From an uncultured Gemmiger sp. (lineage in GTDB: Bacteria; Bacillota; Clostridia; Oscillospirales; Ruminococcaceae): a stretch of DNA of 64,000 nt. A program made the translations under genes and the position numbers. Shown piece by piece: positions 1 to 7,033 of this stretch (position 1 is the first letter of the stretch; every line of letters starts with the position of its first letter). The stretch lies in contig CALXBE010000003.1 in the NCBI GenBank assembly GCA_944386495.1, positions 1 to 64,000 on the forward strand. Direction: 5' to 3'. The notes under the pieces were generated by a model. It was not told the DNA's origin. It saw only the letters and a list, made by a program, of their open reading frames with translations, and did no database searches.

Positions 1-106
1 AATTGTTTTAAGTCTTTTTCCAAGACTAAAAGGGTTCCGTTCAAGTTTTGATATTGTTCAATTTTCAAGGTCCTGCGTGGCTGTCCTTTCGTGTGACAGC
101 TTGTCC
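1..106 (-). other. Leader of a leftward transcript, rRNA-leader-like
   Basis: Downstream of P2 the minus strand has a hairpin GCTGTC/GACAGC (100-80), like the small boxB-type stems of rRNA leaders. It is followed by CCTTGAAAATTGAACAAT (about 70-53), a sequence type common just upstream of 16S genes in Firmicutes. No open frame with a ribosome binding site is present. The rRNA itself would lie outside the window, so the assignment is inference. Confidence 0.5.
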
Positions 107-135
107 ATTATATCTCATCCAGTTCTCTTTGTCAA
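107..135 (-). promoter_or_regulatory. Consensus sigma-A promoter (P2) of a leftward operon, probably rRNA
   Basis: The minus strand carries the full consensus TTGACA (135-130), a 17-bp spacer and TATAAT (112-107). The 30 bp upstream (136-165) is rich in A tracts and resembles an UP element. A perfect consensus with an UP-like region is what stable-RNA operons use. The two short open frames on the plus strand here (48-340) have no ribosome binding site and are not called. Confidence 0.75.
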
Positions 136-214
136 GAACTTTTTTGAGATTTTTTCGGACTGTTTACCGGCGTCGGCGGTTTTTCCTTTTGTTTACCGGC
201 GGGCCAGTGAATAT

Positions 215-243
215 ATATTATCATTGGGTAAGGAAATAGTCAA
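215..243 (-). promoter_or_regulatory. Upstream sigma-A promoter (P1) of a leftward operon, probably rRNA
   Basis: On the minus strand TTGACT (243-238) is followed after exactly 17 bases by TAATAT (220-215). It lies about 108 bp upstream of a second, stronger promoter in the same direction. Tandem promoters of this kind are typical of rRNA operons. The stretch 244-384 holds nothing else I can support beyond a weak hairpin (362-378) after sigF. Confidence 0.6.
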
Positions 244-384
244 CGGTTTTTTACAAAAAAAGTGCTACTTATTTACCTTTTTCCGTTTTGCACAGTTTCC
301 TCTTTTCACAACTGGCGGTTTTGCTGACAGATTGTCCTAACGCTTCTACAACAGGTATTTTTTCTTTTTACGGACTGTAAAATT

Positions 385-1059
385 TCACGAATCATTCACA
401 AGTCTGGACCGAAGCGTCTGAAGGATCCGCCTTTCCCGCCGGGAGACCTGGACCTGGGTTGTCCCCAGGATTTCCGCCGTCCGGCTCTGGGTAAGCCCCT
501 TGTAAAACCGCAGGATGATCAAAGTCTGGTCCGCCGGGGGCAGTCCTGCCAATTCCCGGTGAAGGCTCAAATGTTCCGCCAGGGCTTCCTCGTGGCTTTC
601 CACCGGAATATCCAGTTCCCGGTCTCCCTCCTCAGGAGCAGGGGTCAGGGAAAGGGCCGGCTGGGTGGCCCGTATGGCCAGCGCTACCTGCTGGGCGCTT
701 ACCCCCAGTTTTTCTGCCAGCTGGGAAACGGTAGGCTCGTCCCCGGTCTGTTTCAGCATCCGCTCCCGGAGTGCGGTGACCTTGATTCCCAGCTCCTTCA
801 GGGAACGGCTGACCTTGACGGTCCCGCCGTCCCGGAACAGCTTTTTCATTTCTCCCAGAATCACCGGTACTGCATAGGTGGAAAAACAAACGCCCCGCTC
901 CCGGTCAAAGCCGTCCACCGCCTTGACCAGTCCGATACTGCCCGCTGACACCAGATCCTCGTATTCCATTCCCCTGCCCCGGAACCGTCCGGCACAGGAA
1001 TAGACCAGGCCCATATTGTTTTCTATAAATTCCTCCCGGGTAATGGTGGTCCCCTCCAT
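385..1059 (-). CDS. sigF: RNA polymerase sporulation sigma factor F
   Basis: This is the first forespore-specific sigma factor (SpoIIAC), held inactive by SpoIIAB until SpoIIAA releases it. The 224-residue protein has region 2 near the N-terminus (ENNMGLVYSCAGRF, then DLVSAGSIGLVKAVDGFD and FSTYAVPVILGEMKK), a middle region 3, and a C-terminal region 4 helix-turn-helix (TQSRTAEILGTTQVQVSRRERRIL). The ATG follows AAAGGAGG at a normal distance and lies 32 bp after the spoIIAB stop codon. It is the last gene of the spoIIA operon. The presence of this operon indicates a spore-forming lineage. Confidence 0.95.
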   Translation of the reverse strand: MEGTTITREEFIENNMGLVYSCAGRFRGRGMEYEDLVSAGSIGLVKAVDGFDRERGVCFSTYAVPVILGEMKKLFRDGGTVKVSRSLKELGIKVTALRERMLKQTGDEPTVSQLAEKLGVSAQQVALAIRATQPALSLTPAPEEGDRELDIPVESHEEALAEHLSLHRELAGLPPADQTLIILRFYKGLTQSRTAEILGTTQVQVSRRERRILQTLRSRLVNDS

Positions 1060-1091
1060 GGCCCACTCCTCCTTTATATAATATGTAGGAG

Positions 1092-1526
1092 TTACTGCCG
1101 GGGAGTGAGCCGTTTGGTCAGGACCACCCTGGTTCCCCGTCCGGGCCGGGAGGTGACCTTGACCCCATCCATAAAGCTTTGCATGACCGAGAAACCCAGC
1201 CCTGACCGCTCCTCCGGGTTGCCGGTGGTAAAGAGAGGTTCCATGGCCTGTTTTACATCGGGTATCCCCCTGCCCTTGTCTGAGACAGTGATTTTGACCA
1301 GCCCTTCCTCATAAAGGGCCAGTTTGAGGGTGACCTTTCCCAAGGCTCCCGGATAGGCGTGGACGATACAGTTGGTGACCGCCTCCGACACAGCGGTTTT
1401 CAAATCCGCCAGCTGAGGAAGGGTGGGGTCAGCCTGGGCCAGAAAAACCGCCACGATCCCCCGGGCAAAGCTTTCGTTGACACTTTTGCTCATAAAGGTG
1501 ACCTGAGCCTGGTTGATGGGTTTCAT
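1092..1526 (-). CDS. spoIIAB: Anti-sigma F factor and serine kinase SpoIIAB
   Basis: SpoIIAB binds sigma F and phosphorylates SpoIIAA using a GHKL-type ATPase fold. The 144-residue protein shows the N box (SEAVTNCIVHAYPG), the G1 box (DKGRGIPD) and a glycine-rich ATP-lid region (NPEERSGLGFSVMQSFMD). An open frame extends upstream to 1622, but that extension lies inside spoIIAA. The ATG at 1526 sits behind AAGGAAGG and gives the length normal for the family. It lies between spoIIAA and sigF. Confidence 0.94.
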   Translation of the reverse strand: MKPINQAQVTFMSKSVNESFARGIVAVFLAQADPTLPQLADLKTAVSEAVTNCIVHAYPGALGKVTLKLALYEEGLVKITVSDKGRGIPDVKQAMEPLFTTGNPEERSGLGFSVMQSFMDGVKVTSRPGRGTRVVLTKRLTPRQ

Positions 1527-1545
1527 AATAAATCCTTCCTTCTGT

Positions 1546-1842
1546 TTAAATGTAAGAGACCCGGGCAAGGTCCAGCATTTTCTGAATCTGCCGGGGCGGG
1601 TGCTGGACCACCAGCCGGCCATCCAGGGCGGACATTCTTCTGGCCCGGCCCAGAATCAGCCCGATCCCCGAGGAATCCATAAAGCTGACCCCTGCAAAGT
1701 CCAGGGTAAGGGTCCGGGGGAGGGCATTTTGAAGCTGGGCGTCTATCTCCATCCGGAGCTGCTGGGCGGAGTGGTGGTCGATTTCCCCGGACAGATAGGC
1801 CACCAATCCGTCGGAGCTGTCCCCAAAGCGAACATTTGACAT
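1546..1842 (-). CDS. spoIIAA: Anti-sigma F factor antagonist SpoIIAA
   Basis: This STAS-domain protein frees sigma F by binding SpoIIAB when dephosphorylated. The 98 residues match the family length. The motif FMDSSGIGLILGR carries the phosphorylatable serine at residue 58. The start codon follows AAGGAG. It is the first gene of the spoIIA operon and begins only about 20 bp after the T-run of the folC terminator. The usual room for a sporulation promoter is therefore very small, and no sigma-H-type promoter is obvious. Confidence 0.94.
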   Translation of the reverse strand: MSNVRFGDSSDGLVAYLSGEIDHHSAQQLRMEIDAQLQNALPRTLTLDFAGVSFMDSSGIGLILGRARRMSALDGRLVVQHPPRQIQKMLDLARVSYI

Positions 1843-1862
1843 GAGGCTTGTCTCCTTATAAC

Positions 1863-1900
1863 AAAAAAATCCTGTATGCTTAAGCCAAGCATACAGGATT
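1863..1900 (-). terminator. Intrinsic terminator after folC
   Basis: A perfect 14-bp stem (1868-1881 with 1887-1900, loop 1882-1886) is followed on the minus strand by seven T residues. It separates folC from spoIIAA. Confidence 0.9.
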
Positions 1901-1930
1901 CGCCTGAAATATTTTGTTGAAGTCTGGAAC

Positions 1931-3211
1931 TCACTTGCAGAGTTTTTCCAGAATGGGACGGGCTTCCCCTGCCAGGTAGAAGCTGCCGCAGACCACCACG
2001 CCGTCCGCCTCCTGGGCCAGGGCGGCCTTTAGGGCATGGGGAAGGGTGTCGCAGGCTTCCGTCTCAAAGTAGAACTTCGCCTTCTGTTCCAGCTGCTGAG
2101 GGGTGAGGGCCCGGGGATTTTCCACCGGGGCCAGATACACCTTATCCAGCACCGGTTCCAGAATTTCCAGGACCCCTTCCACATTTTTGTCCTCCATCAT
2201 TCCCAGCACCCCGATCAGGCGGCCGCCCCCTTCCACAATGGGCTGCAGCTGATCCGCCAGCGCCTGGGCTCCGTCCGGGTTATGGCAGCCGTCCAGCACC
2301 ACCAGGGGATGACGGCGGAGGACTTCGATTCGGGCAGGGAGGGACGCAGTTTCCAGACCTTCCAGAATGGCCTGGTCCTCGATCTCATACCCCTGCCGCC
2401 AAAGAGCCAGACAAATCTCCACCGCCATGGCAGCATTGAGGGCCTGGTGCCGGCCCGGGAAAGGCAGGTGCACCGTATATCCGCCATAGTCAAAGTGGTT
2501 CCGCAAAGGCTTTCCGTCAAAAAATTCAAAGTCTTCCAGCTGGGGCATGACCCAGTCGCAGTTCTTTTCCGCCGCTGCCGCCAGAATTTCTCCCAGGGCT
2601 TCCTTGGGCTGTTCCGGGTAGCAGATGACGGTACAGCCCTCTTTCAAAATCCCGGCCTTCTCCCCGGCGATTTTGTCCAGGGTATCTCCCAGCAGCTGGG
2701 TATGGTCCAGCCCTATCCGGGTGATGGCCGCCACCAGGGTGTTTCCCACCCCGTTGGTGGGGTCCAGCCGTCCCCCCAGTCCGGTTTCCAGCACCACAAA
2801 ATCGCACTTTTCAGCGGCAAACCAGAGAATGGCCAGGGCGGTGACTGCCTCGAACTGGCCCATGGTGCGGCCTTCCTGAGCCAAAGCGGCGCAGGCATCC
2901 AGCACCTTTCCGCCCAGGGCAGAGAGGGTCCGCATGGGAATCAGCTGGCCGTCTATCTGGAACCGCTCCCGGAAATCCACCACATAGGGGCTGATGGTCA
3001 ATCCTGTTTTATACCCGGCACGGGTCAGGATATTGGCGGTGATGGCACAGACCGTTCCCTTGCCGTTGGTTCCCGCCACATGGATGAACTTAAGTTTTTC
3101 CTGGGGATTCCCCAGCCGGTCCAGCAGAAGGTCCATTCTCTGGGGACCCTCACCGCCGCCCCCCATCCGGGGAAGGCTTTGGAGTGCCTGTATTGTCTGG
3201 GCAGCTGTCAT
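1931..3211 (-). CDS. folC: Bifunctional folylpolyglutamate synthase / dihydrofolate synthase
   Basis: The enzyme adds glutamate to dihydropteroate or to reduced folates with ATP in the cytosol. The 426-residue protein has the Mur-ligase-type ATP loop HVAGTNGKGTVCA near residue 45, the FolC signature GLGGRLDPTN, and the C-terminal domain motif VVLDGCHNPDGA. Length and order are normal. Its ATG overlaps the stop of the VanZ-like gene by 4 bp (ATGA), implying translational coupling. It ends before a strong terminator. Confidence 0.95.
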   Translation of the reverse strand: MTAAQTIQALQSLPRMGGGGEGPQRMDLLLDRLGNPQEKLKFIHVAGTNGKGTVCAITANILTRAGYKTGLTISPYVVDFRERFQIDGQLIPMRTLSALGGKVLDACAALAQEGRTMGQFEAVTALAILWFAAEKCDFVVLETGLGGRLDPTNGVGNTLVAAITRIGLDHTQLLGDTLDKIAGEKAGILKEGCTVICYPEQPKEALGEILAAAAEKNCDWVMPQLEDFEFFDGKPLRNHFDYGGYTVHLPFPGRHQALNAAMAVEICLALWRQGYEIEDQAILEGLETASLPARIEVLRRHPLVVLDGCHNPDGAQALADQLQPIVEGGGRLIGVLGMMEDKNVEGVLEILEPVLDKVYLAPVENPRALTPQQLEQKAKFYFETEACDTLPHALKAALAQEADGVVVCGSFYLAGEARPILEKLCK

Positions 3212-3759
3212 TGTTCCCGTTCCTCCTCAAATGCCTGAATTTCCTCTATGTTTTTGAAATGGGTCTTTTTGACTCCAAAGATGATCCGCTCCACTCCCCG
3301 GAAAAGGAGAAGCAGGAGCAATGCCAGCCCCATCCCGGCCAGGAGGCCCAGACTGTCGATCCACACATCGGTGACCTGACTGGTCCGGCCTGCCATGTAT
3401 TTCTGAAGGGTCTCATCCGTCAGAGCAGTGAGCAACCCGATGAGGGCCGGCCAGCTGATATGCCGGATAAACCGGGATGTGTACACCCGAAGACTGAGCA
3501 TGAGGAAAAAGCCTTCCAGGGCGTACTCCGCAAAGTGGGCCAGCTTTCTGATGTAAAAATGGGTAAGTTGGGGCAGCCCCAGCAAGGGGGCGATCTGGGA
3601 GTTATAGAATTCCATTACCTGCTGGCTGCGGTAACCGGAGACCTCCCCGATCTGTCCTGAGTTATAAAAAATGAAACCGATGGTCAAAACAGTGGCCAAG
3701 GTAAACAGGACCCGCAATACCCAAATCAAAGGGCCTGTTTTTTCCTTGTATATATACAT
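3208..3759 (-). CDS. VanZ-family membrane protein
   Basis: The 183-residue protein has an N-terminal membrane segment (about residues 10-30), the VanZ signature RKLAHFAEYALEGFFL, two to three further hydrophobic segments, and the conserved DETLQKYMAGRTSQVTDVWIDSLG block. VanZ itself gives low-level teicoplanin resistance. Most chromosomal relatives have no assigned function, so none is claimed here. It is the first gene of an apparent two-gene unit with folC. The start codon sits behind a weak GGAG-type site. Confidence 0.85.
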   Translation of the reverse strand: MYIYKEKTGPLIWVLRVLFTLATVLTIGFIFYNSGQIGEVSGYRSQQVMEFYNSQIAPLLGLPQLTHFYIRKLAHFAEYALEGFFLMLSLRVYTSRFIRHISWPALIGLLTALTDETLQKYMAGRTSQVTDVWIDSLGLLAGMGLALLLLLLFRGVERIIFGVKKTHFKNIEEIQAFEEEREQ

Positions 3760-3796
3760 ATATTACTCCTTTCCCACCTGCCTTTTCCCGTCCCAC

Positions 3797-3802
3797 AGTA
3801 TA
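3797..3802 (-). promoter_or_regulatory. Probable extended -10 promoter for the VanZ-like gene and folC
   Basis: On the minus strand TGG precedes TATACT (3802-3797), an extended -10 element. The matching -35 region is only T-rich. The position, about 38 bp before the start codon, is suitable. Confidence 0.45.
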
Positions 3803-3843
3803 CCACAGCTTTATGAAAAGAAAAAGTCTTTTCCCGCTTATGT

Positions 3844-4324
3844 TTATTGGGCGAGGTCTGCAAGTGTTTCCCCCGCAATGCGGTAGACAGTCCAGTCCGA
3901 CATGGGCTCTGCCCCAAGGGACAGGTAAAATCCAATGCTGGGTTCATTCCAGTCAAGGCACCACCATTCCAGCCGTCCGCATTTCCGTTCCACCGCAATG
4001 GAGGCCAGTTTCTTTAGAAGTGCCTTGCCGTACCCCTTTCCCCGGTACTCCGGTTTTACAAACAAATCTTCCAGGTAAATTCCCGCACGGCCCAGAAAGG
4101 TGGAAAAGTTATGGAAGAAGAGGGCAAATCCCACCTCTTTTTCCCCTTCCAGGGCAAAGATGACCTCCGCCTTCTGCTTATCAAAAATCCATTCTTCCAG
4201 GGTGGCCTGGTCCGCCACCACCTCCTGGAGCATCTTTTCATAGTCGGCCAGTTCCTTTATAAATTCCAGAATGAGGGGGGGTGTCCTTCCGCTCTGCAAA
4301 CCGGAAACCACATTCTTTTTCCAT
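3844..4324 (-). pseudogene. GNAT N-acetyltransferase interrupted by a C7-tract frameshift
   Basis: The reading frame from the GTG at 4311 gives 155 residues of a GNAT enzyme related to diamine acetyltransferases. It has VEDLFVKPEYRGKGYG-type acetyl-CoA motifs (YLEDLFVKPEYRGKGYGKAL) and a C-terminal W-NEPSIGFYLSLGAE block. That start has no ribosome binding site. The ATG at 4324, in another frame, follows a perfect AAGGAGGT and encodes MEKECGFRFAERKDT. This joins smoothly to PLILEFIKELADYEKM if one C is removed from the C7 run (plus strand G7, 4275-4281). The gene is therefore either phase-variable, decayed or affected by a sequencing error. Catalytic-core residues look intact. Confidence 0.75.
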
Positions 4325-4481
4325 CTTAACGACCTCCTTATATTTACCTTCCCGGGCGGGACCTTTTTATAATGTTAATGCCCGAAGGGTATCTCTCCCT
4401 CTGGATTTTACCACAAAATCCAGGGATTTTAAGGGGTCTTACACAAAACTTTCAAGGTTTTCGTGCCGGAAAAAGGTGAAA

Positions 4482-4511
4482 TCTTAATGCGGTCTTAATA
4501 CCTTCTTTAAT
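4482..4511 (+). promoter_or_regulatory. Three 11-bp-phased direct repeats before ktrB
   Basis: TCTTAAT occurs at 4482 and 4493, and TCTTTAAT at 4504, giving two steps of exactly 11 bp. This is the usual architecture of OmpR/PhoB/KdpE-family response-regulator sites. A GATAAT (4541-4546) or TATAAG (4550-4555) -10 with no good -35 lies downstream, as expected for an activated promoter. The assignment to KdpE, encoded 5 kb away, is inference. The rest of 4325-4587 shows nothing else. Confidence 0.5.
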
Positions 4512-4587
4512 ACATTTATCCCTCTTTTAGATGAAATATGGATAATGGATATAAGAAAAATAGTACCATAATCATATTGAGGATATC

Positions 4588-5922
4588 ATGTGGCAGTTTT
4601 TACATAAAAAAAATCGTTCTCCCTTCCAGGTCATTATCCTGGGATTCATGCTGGTGATTTTGCTGGGGAGTCTTCTTCTCATGCTTCCCATCTCCTCCCA
4701 GGACCGGGTGGTAACACCCTTCCTGGATGCCCTGTTCACCTCTACCTCGGCGGTCTGCGTTACAGGGCTGGTGGTCCACGACACCGCCACCTACTGGTCC
4801 AGGTTCGGCCAGTTCATCATCATCCTGCTGATTCAAATCGGTGGTCTGGGTGTGGTCACGGTGGCCGGGGCCTTTGCCATTCTGTCCGGGCGGAAAATCG
4901 GCCTGATGCAGCGGAGCACCATGCAGGAGGCCATTGCCGCCCCCAGCGTGGGCGGTATCGTCCGGCTTACCGGGTTCATTCTGAAAACCGTGTTTGCGGT
5001 GGAACTGATCGGCGCCATCCTGCTTTACCCTGTCTTTTCCCAGGAGTTTGGTTATCTGAAAGGGATCTGGTATTCCGTATTCCATTCCATCTCCGCTTTC
5101 TGCAATGCCGGATTTGACCTGATGGGTGTCAAGGCGCCCTTCTCCTCCCTGGTGGACTACGCAGGAAATCCCGTGGTTTCCATCGTCATTGCCCTTCTCA
5201 TTGTGGTGGGCGGCATCGGCTTCCTGACCTGGGAGGACATTTACAGCCACCGGCTCCAGTTTTCCCGGTACAGAATGCAGACCAAGGTGATTCTCACCGT
5301 TACCGGGCTGCTCATTCTGGTGCCCGCCCTGTATTTCTTCTTCTTTGAGTTTGGGACAGAGCCTTTGGGCCGGAGAGCCCTGCTCTCCTTCTTCCAGTCG
5401 GTGACTCCCAGAACCGCAGGCTTCAATACCGCTGATCTGACCCTTCTCAGCGAGACCGGTCAGGCCATTATTCTGGTTCTTATGATCATCGGCGGTTCCC
5501 CCGGGTCCACTGCCGGCGGTATGAAAACCACCACCCTGGCCGTTCTGCTGGCCAACTCCCTGGCCGTCTTCCGGCGGCGGGAAAGCCCCAGCTTCTTCAA
5601 CCGGAGAATTGCTGCCGAGGTGGTATCCCAGGCTTCCACCATTCTCATGATGTACATGGTCCTCTTCATCACCGGAGGATTTATCATCAGCCGGGTGGAG
5701 GGACTTCCCCTTCTCACCTGTCTTTTTGAAACCGCTTCCGCCATTGGCACGGTAGGCTTGAGCCTGGGCGTGACCCCTGACCTGAGCACTGTTTCCCACC
5801 TGATTCTCATCGGTCTTATGTTCTTTGGCCGGGTGGGCGGACTTACCCTGATTTTCGCAGCTCTCTCCCGGTTTAAGGGCAATGTTTCCCGGCTGCCCCA
5901 GGAGAGAATCACCGTTGGTTAA
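4588..5922 (+). CDS. ktrB: Potassium uptake membrane subunit, KtrB/TrkH family
   Basis: KtrB forms the ion-conducting part of a Na- or H-dependent K uptake system gated by KtrA. The 444-residue protein has the four-fold pore organisation of the SKT family. The pore loops are visible as TSTSAVCVTGL, FHSISAFCNAGFDLMG, VTPRTAGFNTADL and TASAIGTVGLSLG, each with the conserved filter glycine. About eight to ten hydrophobic helices are present. The length fits KtrB better than the longer TrkH. The ATG follows GAGGAT. It is cotranscribed with ktrA, 24 bp downstream. Confidence 0.93.
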   Translation: MWQFLHKKNRSPFQVIILGFMLVILLGSLLLMLPISSQDRVVTPFLDALFTSTSAVCVTGLVVHDTATYWSRFGQFIIILLIQIGGLGVVTVAGAFAILSGRKIGLMQRSTMQEAIAAPSVGGIVRLTGFILKTVFAVELIGAILLYPVFSQEFGYLKGIWYSVFHSISAFCNAGFDLMGVKAPFSSLVDYAGNPVVSIVIALLIVVGGIGFLTWEDIYSHRLQFSRYRMQTKVILTVTGLLILVPALYFFFFEFGTEPLGRRALLSFFQSVTPRTAGFNTADLTLLSETGQAIILVLMIIGGSPGSTAGGMKTTTLAVLLANSLAVFRRRESPSFFNRRIAAEVVSQASTILMMYMVLFITGGFIISRVEGLPLLTCLFETASAIGTVGLSLGVTPDLSTVSHLILIGLMFFGRVGGLTLIFAALSRFKGNVSRLPQERITVG

Positions 5923-5946
5923 ACCAAAACTTTTTCAGGAGGAATT

Positions 5947-6597
5947 ATGAAATCCATTTTGTTGATAGGTCTGGGCCGTTTTGGCCGTCACACCGCCATG
6001 AAGCTGAACGATCTGAATCACCAGGTTTTGGCAGTGGACAAGGATGAGGAGCGGGTAAATGCCGTGCTTCCCTATGTGACCAACGCCCAGATCGGGGACA
6101 GCACCAACGAGGAGTTTTTGTCCTCTTTGGGAGTCCGGAATTTTGATGTCTGCATTGTAGCCATTGGCGACAACTTCCAGAGTTCCCTGGAGACCGCCTC
6201 CCTCCTCAAAGAGCTGGGCGCCCAGAAGGTAGTTGCCCGGGCCGCCCGGGATGTACAGGCCAAGTTCCTGCTCCGGAACGGCGCCGATGAAGTGGTATAT
6301 CCGGAAAAGCAGATGGCTGTCTGGACCGCCATCCGGTACAGTTCCGACCACATCTTTGATTACATCTCCCTGGGGGACGACCACGCCATCTTCGAGGTGG
6401 AGCTTCCCCCCGACTGGGTAGGCAAGACCATCGGCCAGCTGGATGTCCGGAAGAGATTCCACATCAACATTATGGCCATCAAGAAGAACGGGAAGTTCTC
6501 TATGACCGTGATCACCCCGGACACCTGCCTGCCCGAAGGCTGCACCATCCTGGTCATGGGAGAGGAACACGATATTCAAAAGTGCTTCCGCATTTGA
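5947..6597 (+). CDS. ktrA: Potassium uptake regulatory subunit, KtrA/TrkA-N family
   Basis: KtrA is the cytosolic ring that binds nucleotides and gates KtrB. The 216-residue protein opens with a Rossmann NAD/ATP-binding RCK_N domain (ILLIGLGRFGRHTAMKL, acidic residue at the end of strand 2 in AVDKDEERV). It ends with an RCK_C domain (about 135-216), where c-di-AMP binds in several Firmicutes. It has a good AGGAGG site and directly follows ktrB. Confidence 0.93.
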   Translation: MKSILLIGLGRFGRHTAMKLNDLNHQVLAVDKDEERVNAVLPYVTNAQIGDSTNEEFLSSLGVRNFDVCIVAIGDNFQSSLETASLLKELGAQKVVARAARDVQAKFLLRNGADEVVYPEKQMAVWTAIRYSSDHIFDYISLGDDHAIFEVELPPDWVGKTIGQLDVRKRFHINIMAIKKNGKFSMTVITPDTCLPEGCTILVMGEEHDIQKCFRI

Positions 6598-6639
6598 TCC
6601 GGGGACTTCCCTTTCCCCGGAACTAAGGAGGGGTAAAGT

Positions 6640-6840
6640 ATGGAAGATTTGATTTTTGTGGGCGGTTTTGCCTTTGCTGCTTTTCTGGGCTACCTGTTCA
6701 TGGGCAAGCTGGACAATTACATGGAGGAGGAAGAGGAAGAAAAGCGTTCCTCTTCCCCCACTTCTTCCCCTGCCGCCACGGAAAAGGCGGAGAAAAAGCC
6801 TCCCTTTCACTTTCTGAAAGTCTGCCGGCACAAGCCCTGA
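6640..6840 (+). CDS. Small membrane protein downstream of ktrBA, unknown function
   Basis: This 66-residue protein has an optimal AAGGAGG site and follows ktrA by 42 bp. It has one N-terminal hydrophobic helix (about residues 4-22), an acidic stretch of E residues (29-36), a Ser/Pro/Ala-rich part and a basic end. I do not recognise a family. Position and topology suggest a small accessory subunit of the Ktr system, loosely comparable with KdpF in Kdp, but this is inference. A terminator-like palindrome follows. Confidence 0.75.
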   Translation: MEDLIFVGGFAFAAFLGYLFMGKLDNYMEEEEEEKRSSSPTSSPAATEKAEKKPPFHFLKVCRHKP

Positions 6841-6876
6841 CCGTTTGCAAAGCTATATCCAAGAAAGATTTTACAT

Positions 6877-6913
6877 GGTATAATGGTCGCAAAGCGGCCA
6901 TTATACCTTTTTT
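6877..6913 (+). terminator. Terminator of the ktrBA unit; copy A of a 31-bp palindrome family
   Basis: GGTATAAT (6877-6884) and ATTATACC (6900-6907) flank a 15-base core that also pairs. T6 follows. It can act as an intrinsic terminator for the 66-residue gene. The same 31-bp layout recurs at 6976, 14878 and 24250. Confidence 0.7.
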
Positions 6914-6975
6914 ATTTCCCTCTGGAGAGCAGCCGAAAAAGAGAGCTGGTTTATACTGTTCACCGGTGGCTTCAT

Positions 6976-7006
6976 GGTATAATGACCACAACACGACTAC
7001 TATTTT
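6976..7006 (+). repeat. 31-bp palindrome family, copy B
   Basis: GGTATAAT begins the copy and contains an extended -10 (TGG plus TATAAT). The right arm is degenerate (ACTATTTT). It lies 28 bp upstream of kdpD and probably includes its promoter -10. The half-site matches GGTATAATRGYCR loosely. Confidence 0.5.
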
Positions 7007-7033
7007 ATCCGCTTGAAGAAGGGAGGCAGAGAG

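Noticed and set aside
48..340. Two short plus-strand frames at the left edge
   Set aside because: No ribosome site; they overlap two strong minus-strand promoters and have leader-like composition.
4325..4587. c-di-AMP (ydaO/yuaA) riboswitch before ktrB
   Set aside because: Looked for because it often precedes K transporters. The conserved core elements are not seen and the region is too short beside the direct repeats.
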